The notes under the pieces are model-generated. The model was given only the letters and a program-made list of their open reading frames with translations, was not told the DNA's origin and searched no databases. This document shows positions 23,505 through 35,056 of a stretch of DNA of 64,000 nucleotides, piece after piece. Position numbers and translations under genes: made by a program. Origin of the DNA: Perognathus longimembris pacificus (lineage: Eukaryota > Chordata > Mammalia > Rodentia > Heteromyidae); the NCBI RefSeq assembly GCF_023159225.1, contig NC_063172.1, positions 62,616,828-62,680,827 on the forward strand, in the 5' to 3' direction. Within the stretch, counting starts at the first letter, position 1; every line of letters starts with the position of its first letter.

Positions 23505-23580
23505 AAGATTTTTTGGCAGTACTGAACTCGAGCCTTTATGCTTGCTAAGTAAGTTTTGTACCAATCAAGCCCTGCCCTTG
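23505..23580 (-). mobile_element. Old ID-like SINE fragment
   Basis: Plus strand 'ttttttggcagtactgaact', 'atgcttgctaagtaag' and 'gtaccaatcaagcc' follow the antisense tRNA-like head of ID-type SINEs ('gcttgctaggcaag…ctaccactgagc'). Confidence 0.55.
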
Positions 23581-24504
23581 GTTAACAAGGACTTTCTGTG
23601 GAAGCCTCTTGGAGGCTTGAACCTCAGTCAGTGAGAACGTGTAAACTGAATGTCAGAAATGTTGAGAGACCCAGAACAAGAGAATGTTTCCCGAAAAAAA
23701 TCCTTTGGAGACTGGGGAGGGGAGGGTGGGTTGGGGGACCGATTCAAATATTGACCTCAAAAATATCCCTGAAAAGGCTATGTGAGTTTAGAGGAAATTA
23801 ATGCCCTGGGGAATTATTGAAGACAGTAATTAGTTATTAGTGCAGCCAAATAGCTGAAGGTGATAGCAACAGGGTAAACAGCTATATATTAGAAAAATGA
23901 AGGAGAAGGGGAGAGCCTGCTCATATCAATATGGTCTCTAAATGACTATGCCATGCCCAAGGATGTACTCTCTGATAGATGGACACCTAGACTTAAGTAT
24001 GAACTGAATAGTAGTAGTACTTCTTGTAACTTGACAATCATACAAAAGAAAGCAAGAATATCTACAGCAAGGCTGGCCTGTCATTAACTATCTGTTGGAG
24101 TGAATTGGACCCTCATCTACATGCCTCCCATCAATTCAGTATGCTTTTATAAATGAAATGCCATGTAACTTGCTCCTATGTATTAAGAAAGCAAGGTGCA
24201 GAACTTCATTTCTCCAGAGTTCCAGGATTCAGTTCCTAAGTCAGCTGTTATGCGAAGATGAAATGGGGATCAAGTTTATTTGAAAATATAGGGAGATTCC
24301 CTAGACTCTATTCTAAAATATTCCAGTTCGGTGGTCCAAAATGAGGTACAGAAATCTGAATTCTTAATTAGCATCTCAGAGCTGGAGGTGTGTGAAAAGT
24401 AGCCTAGTCAGTACTTTGTTTCAGAGATTATGCGAATCTATGTACATGATTGTAATCTCATTTCTTGTCTTGTGTTGAGAAGTCATTCTAGGTATGCATA
24501 AAAT
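23581..24504. other. No gene or repeat recognised
   Basis: Unassigned. A G-rich patch (gggaggggagggtggg and following) lies at 23714-23740 and could form a quadruplex on the plus strand. Confidence 0.45.
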
Positions 24505-24509
24505 ATGTG

Positions 24510-24813
24510 TGTTAGGTTTTTTAAAGTAGGTAGCCGGTAAAGGAGAATCCAGGGGGTATTCAGGCAGGAGAGAGAAGTTTATTACCCAACTGCTGGCCTG
24601 TGGCAGAGATGGTGCATGGCCAGAGAGAAAGGAGCAAAGGGGCGACCCCCACCCAGCCCTGCCTTATCTGGGGGTGGGGGCGTGGCCAGGTGGATTAGGA
24701 AGGGATCTCAGGGGTGGTAACTGCCTCTAGGTCTGCTGGTTACCCAGGTAATTGGGTGGAGACTTAATGAGGTGGGGGCCTCTACATGAAGCCCTCCAGG
24801 GATGGGCCTTACA
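24510..24813 (-). mobile_element. Solo LTR of an endogenous retrovirus
   Basis: On the minus strand it runs from TGTAAGGCCC to CCTAACA, so it has the TG...CA ends of an LTR. The flanks carry an exact 5-bp duplication, atgtg at 24505-24509 and 24814-24818, the mark of integrase-made insertion. A polyadenylation signal AATAAA (minus strand) lies at 24583-24578, followed by a C/T-rich stretch, which gives a U3-R-U5 order of about 230, 30 and 50 bp. It is GC-rich against its AT-rich surroundings. No internal genes or second LTR are present, so internal sequence was probably lost by LTR-LTR recombination. Family not named. Confidence 0.85.
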
Positions 24814-24818
24814 ATGTG

Positions 24819-26785
24819 GAATTACGTCTACATGAAAATATTACTTCAATGAATAGTTAATACAGTTTAGCCACATTTCTGCAGACATTTTTTTAACACA
24901 GAAAATAAATTCCTTATATTCTGTGAAGGATTGACCTTCACCCTAGAATAGTCCCGGTGATATACAGGCACCAGATAAAACCTCAGGTATGTGGGAAACT
25001 GTTTGATTGGCAGGCAGAGCAATTCACCTAGGCCCAGCTGTAAAAGCCCTTTGTGGGTCCAAGGAGAAGCCACCAACTTCCTAGACCTACTGGCTCTTTC
25101 ATTAACCTCTGTCTCCTTTTTCAGAGCCCTTATAAGTCTGGTCCCAAATTCACCCCCTTATACAACCTCCAAACCTGCAGGAAGGCCCCTTTCTGGCAAC
25201 AAACAGTCCTCCCCTGTTCACGATGGAGTCCGGCCTATTCCTTTTCCATTCTCCTCCATTTTCCTAACATTCGCCAGTCTACACGAGAAACCAAGTGTGT
25301 AGCATGATAAAGGAATGGTCCCTTAAGTTTAGAGTTCACATAATATGTTTTTCATAATAAAGTGTAGGTTCTCCTGTATTTCCACCTGTCAGTCTAATTC
25401 CTTTGCTCGGTGCCTTCCCTTTTGTCAGTGTGAATGAAGCCAATAGTAATGCATATTCTTTCAAGTTCTTTGTATCCTCACTGACTTAGCTAGGGTAACA
25501 AAACTATCCATTACTCTGAGTAACTTAAAGCCAAAGACTCTCATCAAAGAACTAATTGACTTCATTCACTTCTGGGGCACAGCAAGAAATAGTATAGAGG
25601 GGAAAAAAAACCTGAATGTCACATCAGTCCAGTATGAATCCTTCAAATTTACACAGCAGGAGAAGTTCCCAAACTTTAAGCACTGTGGCATTCCAATTTC
25701 AGACTATTGACTGTTATATGATAAATTAAATCATTTAAAAATCTATTTTTGTCTGTTTTGAGAAATTATGGCAAGATTTCATACTTCAAAGACTAAGGAT
25801 AGAATATACAAAAAAAAAAAAAAAAGGCAGTAGGTATCTGGAACCTGCTACGTTATTTTCACTGAAGTGCCTCGGAGAGCATCTATCTACACTCCTGGTG
25901 TAATGGGGCCTGGGCTTCCTGGGAGGGAAGGGATCCCATTTACCTTTTTCATGAGCCATTGATCTGAGCTTTTAGATATTCTTGAACTTCCTGTTTCTTA
26001 GAAGGTGGTTAGAACCAGTAGCCGACTGTTCACTAGGGACAACTTGGAATGGCCATAAAGCAGTATTGATGTGCTAGATACGTCCGGGAATCTGAAAGGT
26101 GAAAAATTATAGGTCTATGAGGCATACTCCCTCCAATGCTTCCAATTTTGCTCTAGGGTGAATTTTCTCTAAAAATATGTTATCTGAGTGACTGTTAAAA
26201 ATTCCAATAGTAATAACTCGTCTGGTTGAGACAGTAGGTTTTCAGCATCTGTGCCAAGTTTTATGGTGAAGATTCTGTGAAGCAGTAGACGTCTGAAATC
26301 TGGCACATGCCCCAGATTCATGCAGCTCAGGTGTTCTAAATAATAAATATTCCTTCTCTGATATTCAGTCTGGCTAGCTTTCGCAGTAGCAGTAGGCCCG
26401 TTTGTCATAAAGCAGAAAAAAAACAACCTTGAAGCCTTCAGAAGCATTTTTTTTAGTTTAGTTTCTACTGGAAGTAGAGCTGGAGAAGGGCTTCAGGGCA
26501 GGTAGTTTGTCTGGGAGATGATCTGAGAAAGCAGAAGTCAGAGAGGGAGGAAGACAGAAAGGCAAAGGCAGGGGAAAAGCAATATAAGTACACATTATTG
26601 CTTCCTCTGCTAAAGGCAATTAAGCTCAGTTCATCCAGAACCACTGAGAAATGAACAGAATAGTTCCCAGAAATATCCTCAGGACTCAAGAGGCCTTGTC
26701 CACTAACACCTTTCTCCCACTGGTTGAAGGTCATTGCCAAAGGTATTTGATTGAGACCATATATTTAAATGGAACAAGCCAATTC
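24819..26785. other. No gene supported
   Basis: Unassigned sequence. 25050-25310 is less AT-rich and has two overlapping frames (103 and 84 codons) without a recognisable domain. An A-run at 25811-25826 may be the tail of an unidentified retroposed sequence. Confidence 0.45.
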
Positions 26786-26798
26786 TGTGGGCATCTTT

Positions 26799-26997
26799 TG
26801 GTCTTTGTCGGTCCTGGGCTTGAAATCAGGGCCTGGGCACTGTCCTTGAGCTCTTTTTGCTCAAGGCTAGCACTTTACCACTTGAGCCACAGTGCCACTA
26901 TCAGCTTTTTCTGCGTATATGGTACTGAGGAATTGAACCCAGGGCTTCCTGAATGCTAGGCAAGCACTCTACCACTAGGCCAAACTCCTGGCCACTC
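26799..26997 (-). mobile_element. Dimeric ID-like SINE (IDL-Geo type)
   Basis: Antisense right monomer ('ttgctcaaggctagcac', 'cttgagccacagtgccac') and antisense left monomer ('gaacccagggcttcctg', 'accactaggcc'). A decayed duplication, tgtgggcatcttt near 26786 and cgtgagcatcttt near 26998, flanks it. Confidence 0.9.
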
Positions 26998-27010
26998 CGT
27001 GAGCATCTTT

Positions 27011-28984
27011 GCAAGCTCTGTAACACACTGAATTAGTTTCATCTATCCCTGTTAGTTGTAGAGCAAAGTGTGTCAGACCTCATATGCCTCTGACTACCTA
27101 CCACCATGGATAGGGTTACAAATAAGCTAAGCTAAGAGGTATTTACTGCAGTACAGAGTACTGCAGTGTTCTGATCAACTCAAGTCTCTCACTAAATGCA
27201 TTTAAATTTTCAAGGTGGAGACTGGCTGTAATTTCTAGCCCATAGCTTGGTTTATGTAAGTTTGCTAACATAAACAATGGTCCTTTCTGCTATCACTGGT
27301 ATCAACACTGTAATCGAAATTTGTCTCCCTCTTCATCCAACGCTTCTGCAGAACTAAACTTCTTACTCAATGCAGTGTTCCAGATGTTTACACTTGTGAG
27401 ATCTGACTTCTCTTCTTTGCCCTTTCTGGAACATGGTTGACATGATTTTCTATTGTTATTGTCTGGCATGATTTTCTATTCAGTTATTGTCAGGTATACT
27501 AGTCCCAAGGAACACCCAATTGGGCCACCATATTGCAGACCTAGTCTCTTCCATGCTTCTGAAGATAACCAGAATAGCACTTAGAAATGGAAATTTCCCT
27601 TTTTTTTTGCCCTACAGAGCCAAGAGTAAGCAATCATAAGTAATCACAGCTCTAGGTTCAGAGAAAACTATCCCTTGGTGAAAGACTGACATCCCCCTAT
27701 CCATTCCTAATCCAGGGGAGTGGAGTTCTGTATTGCACCTATTCTTTCGGTGTGTGGCTGGAAGTGATGAACAAAGGGACAATTCTACTTGTACCTTTCT
27801 TTGATGCATTTATTTTTCCTACTATGTGTCTCCAGGTGTCTGCATTTTTTATAAGAGACTAGGCTTTAGCAAAGAATGCTTTTCAAGGTTTTATATTCAT
27901 TTTCTCTAGAGAAACCTTATTATAACTACTTGTTTCTGGGCTTCATTTTAGCCCTTCTTGCATTATGGCTACAGGAGATATTTAAGTGTTAAGCCTCAAA
28001 ATCTGTTTGTCTAAGGCTTACAAAACAGTTCACAAAAACATGACCTCCATGTGTGTCACTGCCTTATACTGTTCTAAAGAGCTACTGGATTCACCCTTTT
28101 CTTCTATCTCTCATGCTAATCTCTGCCTCACATAGGATTGAGTAGTTAAGATTTTCACTACGTCCTAGTAAGAGTGAAGATTCATGGTAGACTCAATTCT
28201 AGAATCTTATCCTGAGTATATTCTTGGATCTCTTCCTATATGAACTATCTCAAATTACGATTTAATTGTAGTGCTTCTAATAGAGGTAGAATGCTGTTTA
28301 TTATGAGAGGAGATAGAATTACAGGAGAACGAAGAGGCAGAGAAATTGAGACACATTAAGACAGAAAGTCAATACAAGAGTAAATTTTGAGTGATGCTAC
28401 ATAGGCAATAGTAGCTCAGTTATTTCAGGACTGCTACAAGGAATATACTGCATCCTGCCACAGACATCCAGAGAAATGCTAGATTTTCTGCCTGCCTGGG
28501 TAGTACCTGGGTAAAGGCTGAATGAGATCTTACTAAGATACGTATGGCTTTGTGAGAGAGAAGATGGTAAAAAAAATATGAAAAGTGGTCTCTCTCTGAG
28601 TATGCTGTCCACACATCAGCAACCTGAACTTCATTAGAAACATCCACCAGAATTAAAACTGAGATCAAAACTAGTCCAAGTTGTTCTGAAGACAGTGGTG
28701 TGTGTCTACATTGTGGGGAAGTATAATCTCTTCACCTAACCTCCTCCAACCCAGGATGGCATGTACCTATCATGCCCAAACACCACCCCAACATTGAGGC
28801 AGCCCTTGTGTAGGAGCTTGAAAAGCTGCCAGAGGACCACAGCACATTCTCCTGAGCTCTTGCCCACCCCAACTGATGCTGATTAATGTTAACAAAAAAG
28901 GTCTGCAAATCTTTCTAGAGAATTGGTGACTTGACACTGTATACCGGGATATGTTGCTTCCCACCGTCCTGCACTGTGCCTTGT
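27011..28984. other. No gene supported; one inverted repeat
   Basis: Unassigned, with a 10-bp inverted repeat at 27145-27167. Minus-strand frames of 71 and 82 codons near 28400-28670 overlap in different frames and show no domain. Confidence 0.45.
27145..27167. repeat. Perfect 10-bp inverted repeat, 3-nt spacer
   Basis: actgcagtac, then aga, then gtactgcagt. Arms are exact complements and hold two PstI sites. Possibly chance. Confidence 0.8.
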
Positions 28985-29124
28985 TTTAATGTGAAGTGTC
29001 ATCCACAGGCTCATGTTTTGAATGCTTGGTCCCTTCCTAGTGATGCTGTTTTGGGTAGTTTGAAAGAATTTTGAGATAGGGCCTGGAGGAGGTAGGGCCT
29101 TGGGGATACTTTGTCTAGGGCTTC
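28985..29124 (+). mobile_element. Possible MaLR-type LTR fragment
   Basis: 'aggctcatgttttgaatgc', 'gatgctgttttggg' and 'gggcctggaggaggtagggcc' resemble, block for block, the 5' half of the element at 38513-38885. It ends at a T25 run (29125-29149). Weak without alignment. Confidence 0.3.
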
Positions 29125-29149
29125 TTTTTTTTTTTTTTTTTTTTTTTTT
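29125..29149. repeat. Poly(T) tract, T25
   Basis: Twenty-five uninterrupted Ts. No SINE or L1 tail could be tied to it. Confidence 0.95.
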
Positions 29150-29496
29150 GTCCAGAGCTTAATTGGTGGTTTCCTGGGAGATCAGAAGACCAGAACGCTG
29201 ATGAGACAGCAGACAGTGAAGACTGCACAGGGAGTCCTTTGGAATATCCAGATGGAAACATGGACTCTAACGGGAATCGGATGTGAGGCCATTCATGTTA
29301 CATTCTGGCAAGTGATTTATCTACATTTTGTCAGTGTCCTGAAGCTGTGGGATACTGAGTTTACAGATAATGGGATAATTAACTTGGCAGAGGAAATCTC
29401 ATGATAGAATAATACTCACGGTATGGCAGTTAATGCTAGCTGCCTTTGGAAAATTATATGTTTACTATAGTTAAGTAGTTGTACAAAAATTAGCAT
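29150..29496. other. No gene recognised
   Basis: A 97-codon plus-strand frame (29111-29404) begins in the poly(T) tract and reads through unassigned sequence; no domain recognised. Confidence 0.4.
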
Positions 29497-30014
29497 TCAG
29501 TAAATCAGTTTATTTATTTTTAAAATCTTTATTGTCAAAGTGATGGACAAAGGGGTTACAGTTACATACATAAGGTTATGAGTACATTTCTTGTCAACCT
29601 GTTACCTCCTCCTTCATTTTTTCCCACCCTCCATGCTCCCCAATTACACCTCTCAAGTCATACAGTTGAATTACTACATTCAGTCTTACAAGCTTTGCTG
29701 TTGCATTGGTTCACCCTTTTCCCTTTTTCTCATTTCTCATTTTGATGTTTCCTTTCTATTCCTGGATTCAGACAAACAATACAATGTCTTGAGTACCAAA
29801 ATCACATACAGCAGCAACAGTGGCTAATACATAGGAAAAATAAACAAAAGAAAAAAGACCTTTGTATAGTGAGTTAGAAATACCAAAAACAATGATAAAC
29901 TGCTTGTTTCCATTACTTGGAGTTCATTTCACTTAGTGTCAATTTATGTGATCATATGTACATTACTACCTAGCTATTGTGATCATCCCCGAGGACTATC
30001 CTAGACATATATTA

Positions 30015-33000
30015 ACTATTACCAATGAGGCAAACCATAGAGTCTATATTTCTTTGGGTCTGCCTCACATCACTTAGTGTGATTTCTTCCTAGGCTTTCT
30101 ATTTTCTTACGAATGGGGCAATGTCATTCTTTCTGATAGAAGCAGGGAAATCCGTTGTGTATATATAACACAATTTCTTGATCTACTGAGGGGTATCTGA
30201 ATTGGGTCCATATTTTAGCTATGGTAAATAATGCTGCAATGAACATGGTTGTGCTGGTAGCTTTATTATGGTCTTGTTTTTGATCCTTTGGGTTAATGCC
30301 CAAAAGTGGGGTTTCTGGGTCATTGGGGAGCTCTATGTTTAGCCTTTTGAGGGACCTCTACACTGCTTTCCAGAATAGAGTATTTGAACAAGTTTATTCT
30401 CCCACCAACAGTGTAGTAGGGTTCCCTGTTGGCCACATCCCCACCAGCTTCTCTTGTTATTACTTTTCTTGATAATGGACATTCTTACTGGAATGAGGTG
30501 GGATTTCAATGTTGTTTTCATTTGCATTTCTTTTATGGCAGGGATGTTGAGAACTTCTTCATGTGCCTTTTGGCCATTCTCATTTCCTCTTCAGAGAAGT
30601 CTCTCTTTAAGTCATTAGCCCATTTATTAAGGGGGAAGTTGTTTCTTTGAGGATTTATTTTGGGGGAACTTAATTTTTTGAGTTCTACATATATTTTAGA
30701 TATGAGGCCCTTGTGTGTTGTATGACCAGTAAAGATCTTCTCTAAATCAGAGGGCTTTCTATTTATCTTGCTAGCTATGTCCTTTGCCACGCAGAAGCTC
30801 TGCAGTTTGATGCAATCCCATTTGTCCAATCTGAGTAGTTGTGTTTCTGGGCCTTAATTAAGAAAGTTTTGACCTGTGCCAAGGAGCCCTTGTGCTTCTC
30901 CTATTCCTTCCTGCAATGTTTTCAGGGTATCTGCTTTTACCTGGAGGTCTTTGATCCATTTGGAATTTATTCTGGTGCAGGGTGATATATACGGATCTAG
31001 CTTTAGTTTGTTATAGATGTTTAAACAACTTTGCCAGCACCATTTGTTGAAGAAGCTGTTTTTCTTCCATCCTATATTTTTAGCTCCTTTATCAAAAATT
31101 AAGTAGATATAGGTCTGTGGATTCATTTCTGGGTCTTCAGTTCTATTCCCACTGTTCCTCAAACCTGTTCCTGTGCCTGTACCAAGCAGTTTTTATTACT
31201 ATAGCTTTGTAATAGAGTTTGGTATTGATATTCCTCCAGCACTGTTCTTCCTGCTAGGGATTGTTTTTGTTATTTGGGGTCTTTTATTGTTCCATACTAA
31301 TTTTTGGATTGCTTCCTCTCTTTTATTAAAGAATGGTGTTGGTATTGATGGGTATTGCATTGAATTTGTAGATAGCCCTTGGAAGTATTATCATTTTCAC
31401 AATGTTAATCCTCCCAGGTTTTTCCACTTCCTTAGTTCTGCTTTAATTCCTTTTTCCGGTTTTTAAAGTTTACATCATAGAGACCTTTCATTTCTTTGGT
31501 TAAGGTTATTTCTAGGTATTTTATTATTTTTGAGGCAATTGCAGAAGGGGTTGCTGCTCTTCACATTGTTGGCTTACAGAAAAGCCATTGATTTTTGAGG
31601 GTTAATTTTATGTCCTGCTACTTTGCCAATTTTTTTTTCATTTCTTTATTGTCAAAGTTCTGTACAGAGGGGTCACATTTTCATATGTAAGGCACTGTAT
31701 ATACTTCTTATCCAACTTCCTACTTCCTCCCTCATTTCCACCCCTGCCTTCCTCCCTCCCCATTTTCCTCCCCCCCCCCCCCCACAAAGTTTTGGATCAG
31801 CTCAAGTATCTTGGGACTAGAGTCTATGGGTTCTTTAAATACAGGATCATGTCATCTGCAAATAAGAGAGTTTTACTTCACCATTTCTTATGTTGTTTCC
31901 CTTTACATTTGCCTCTTGCTTTATTGCTCTGGCTAGGAATTCTAGTACTATGTTGAAGAGGAGTAGAGAGAGGATACATCCTTGTCTCTCTCCTGGCTTT
32001 AACAGAAATGGCATTAATTTTTTTGCTATTAAGTATAATGCTATCTATAGGTTTGTCATTTACAGACTTAATTATATTCAGGAATGCTCCATGGATTGTG
32101 AGTTTCACCAGAGCTTTCATCATAAATGGGATTTGGGTCTTGTCAAATGCTTTTAAGCATCTATGGAAATAATCATGTGATTCTTGTCCTTGCTCATATT
32201 GATGTGGTCAATTACATTGATTGACTTGCATATATTAGACCAGCTTTGAATCCCTGGAATGAATCCAGTTTGATCATAGTGTATGATTGTTTGAATGACT
32301 TACTGGAGTCAATTGGCCAGAATTTTGTTGAGAAGTTTTGCATCCATGTTCATGAAAGAAATGGGTCAGTATTTCTCTTTCTTTGATGAGTCCATATCTG
32401 GTTTGGGGATGAGGGTTATGCTGACTGCATAGAATGAGTTTGGTATTGAACTTCACTTTCAAATTCATTGAAGAGTTTGAGGAGTATTGGTGTGAATTCT
32501 GCTTTGAAGGCCTTGTAGAATTACGTTGTGAATCCATCTGGACCTGGGATTTTCTTGGACAAGAGATGTCCTATTGCTGTTTCTATTTCATTACTTGATA
32601 TGGGTCTTCATAGTTGGTTTAGTTTGGACATATCAATATTTGCTAGAAATTCATTCCTTTCTTCAAGATTCTCAAATGTGTTAATGTGTTAGCAGAAAGT
32701 TTGGAGAAATATTCCCTTTTTATATTCTGAATCTTAGTTGTCTCTGTATTGATGTTTCCATTCTCATCTCTGATTTTTTTTTATTTGGATGTGCTCTCTT
32801 CTTTTTTTTGTTAAGATTTAATAAGGGTCTGCCTATTTTGTTAATTTTTTTAAAGAACCAACTCTTTGGTTGATTCTCTCTATGGGTTTTTTTTTTTTAA
32901 TTCAAATTCATTTAATGGTGGTTTAATTTTAGGTATTTGTTTCCATCTATTGGCTTGGGGTTTGGCTTGTTGCTCTTTTCAGGGAGCTTAAGGTGCATCA

Positions 33001-33935
33001 ATAAAATTTTAGATTGTGATTTCTCCAATTCGTTGATACAGGCACTCAGAGCTATAAATTTTCCTCTGAGTACTGACTTTGCTGAGTACTGACTTTCCTG
33101 AGTACCAAAGGAAATGGTATCCTGTGTGCTTGTTTTGGTTAAATACCATATAAACGTTCAAATTTCTGTTCTGACTTCTTCAATAACCCACTGCTGGTTC
33201 AGCAATAGGTTGTTCAGTCTCCATGAGTTACAGGATTTTCTATGGTTGCTTTTAATATTGAGCTCTAATTTTATTCTATTGTGATCTGAGAGAATGCATG
33301 GAATAATTTCAAATTTCTGAATTTGTACAGATTTTGTTTATGCCCTACAATGTGGTCTATTTTGGAGAATGATCCATGTGCTGCTGAGAAAAATGTATAT
33401 TCTGGTGGAATATTTTGTAAATATTGGCTAAATGTATTTCTAAGGTTTCTTTGTTAAGTTTTTGCCATGTTGATGTATCCAGAGGTGCTACAGTAGTGTG
33501 TTCAAATCTCCAACCATCAATGTGTTTAGATCTATGTGTGTTTGTAGAGTCAGTAGTGTTTGTTTGATGAAGTTGGGTGCTCCAGCATTTGGTGTATAGA
33601 TATTTAGGATGGTTATATACTCCTGTAGGAGAGACCCCTTTATTAGTATGTAGTAACCATCTAATTTTAATTTAAAGTCAATTTTATCTGATACTAGAAT
33701 TGTAACTCCAGCCTGTTTATGGGGGCCATTTGCTTGATAGATTTTATTCCAGCCTTTCACTTTCAGAATATGTTTGCTTTTGTGGGCAGGATATGTCGCC
33801 TAAAGACAGCAGAAAGACGGATCTTGCTTTTTGATCCAACTTGCCAGTCTATGTCATTTTATTGGAGAGCTAAGTCCATTAATATTGAGAATTAGAATGA
33901 GAGGTGTTTGTTGGTTCCTGTCATTATATCTATCT
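30015..33935 (-). pseudogene. LINE-1 ORF2 relic (endonuclease, reverse transcriptase, C-rich end)
   Basis: ORF2p nicks target DNA and reverse transcribes the L1 RNA at the nick. In minus-strand order: an open endonuclease piece at 33760-33488 (90 codons, with GWNKIYQANG, AGVTILVSDK, TILNIYTPNAGAP and a VGDLNT block); the reverse transcriptase core with the catalytic block [12 protein letters not shown] near 31870-31835; a piece at 31162-30854 with QTYIYLIFDKGAKNI, WCWQSCL and INSKWIKDLQVK; a piece at 30829-30533 with [12 protein letters not shown]; and the cysteine-rich end at 30527-30339 (CGQQGTLLHCWWE). Many stops and frameshifts separate these. Start and end are estimated from the family layout. 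Confidence 0.88.
31630..31784 (-). mobile_element. LINE-1 3' end inserted in the full-length L1
   Basis: Antisense L1 3' UTR ('tttattgtcaaagttctg', 'cagaggggtcacattttc', 'cttcctccctcatttcc') interrupts ORF2 just upstream (in L1 sense) of the FADD block. It ends in a C14 run at 31770-31783, which is the complement of the G-rich tract of the 3' UTR. No clean duplication was found. Confidence 0.85.
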
Positions 33936-33987
33936 TTTTAAGGGCTGTGTCTTGTCAATTCTTGCTATAATTACCTGGGTTTCTATT

Positions 33988-35056
33988 TAGGGTCCATTTC
34001 TCTGACGGCATCATGTTCTTGTTATTTTTCAATGTTTAGAACATCTTTGTGAATTTTCTGTAATGCTGGTGTGGTTGAGATATATTGTTTCAATTTTTCC
34101 TTGCTGTGAAAACTTTTTATTTGATCCTCAGCTATGAATTAAATTTTAGCTGGGTATACTATTCTTGGCTGGCAATTATTTTTCTTTAGGGTATGGCATA
34201 CCTCATTCCATGTTCTCCTTTCTGTCATAGTCTCTGTTGAGAAATATGTAGTAATTCTGATTGGTTTTCCTTTACAGGTGAGCTTTCTCTTCTCCCTGGA
34301 AGCTTTACAAATCCTTTCCTTGGTCTCTATTGATACTGTGGATTACAATGTGTTGGTGGGATGTACTATCCTGGTCTGGTCTGGTCTGTTTGGGGTTCTA
34401 AAACTTTGTATCTGAATGGGCCTATCCTTCTGGATATTTTGGAAGTTCTTTGCTATTATTTTGTTCAATTTCCTATTCCTTTAATTTCCTTCTCTAGGTT
34501 CTCCTCAATACCTGCTAGCCTTAAATGAGGCTTCCTGATTGTATCGTGGAGATCCTAATGCAATCTTTTTGGTTATTTTTTATTATTATTAGTTTTGAAT
34601 AATTTTTGTTCTTCCTCCATAAAGCCTTTACATCACCTTATCTGTTATCTAGATTTATCCTTTGTTTTTAATCTCCCTTCTAGTTCATCATTTCTTATGG
34701 CTTCTATCTGCCTGCTGTAGCTTTCTTTTAGATCTTGTATGAACTTCTTCATTGATTTGGTTCTGAGTGCTCTCTCTCCTGTCTTTTTGCTGAGTGTCTA
34801 TCCTTTCATTGGACTTCTTTTCCTTCTGTTGGAATTCATTCAGCTTTCTGGTTTTTGAAGCCATGAATTCCTCTATTGATCTTTGGTTAGCCTCATCATG
34901 CTCACATATATCTGTATGAAGGCTTTCAATCTTTTCATTCATCATATTTACCAGTAGTGCTTGTAGAACATTTTGAGGACTATCCTCTATGTTTTTCATT
35001 TACTGCTCTGTTTCTTGTTTATTTTGAGTGGGAGTTGAGATTCCCTGACTTGCCAT
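33988..35056 (-). pseudogene. LINE-1 ORF1 relic
   Basis: ORF1p is the RNA-binding trimer that packages L1 RNA. The likely start is the ATG at 35056 (MASQGISTPTQNKQ on the minus strand), with a stop before the open piece at 34999-34688. That piece has 103 codons, rich in E, K, Q and N with coiled-coil spacing (MKNIEDSPQNVLQ through RSKRKLQQ), as expected for the trimer stalk. The region at about 34300-34000 would hold the C-terminal domain; RKPIRI- and TERRTWNEV-like blocks are readable near 34265-34190, but stops interrupt. The end is estimated. Confidence 0.75.

Noticed and set aside
25105..25125. Splice-acceptor-like pyrimidine tract followed by AG
   Set aside because: No matching donor, conserved frame or transcript evidence; such motifs are common by chance.
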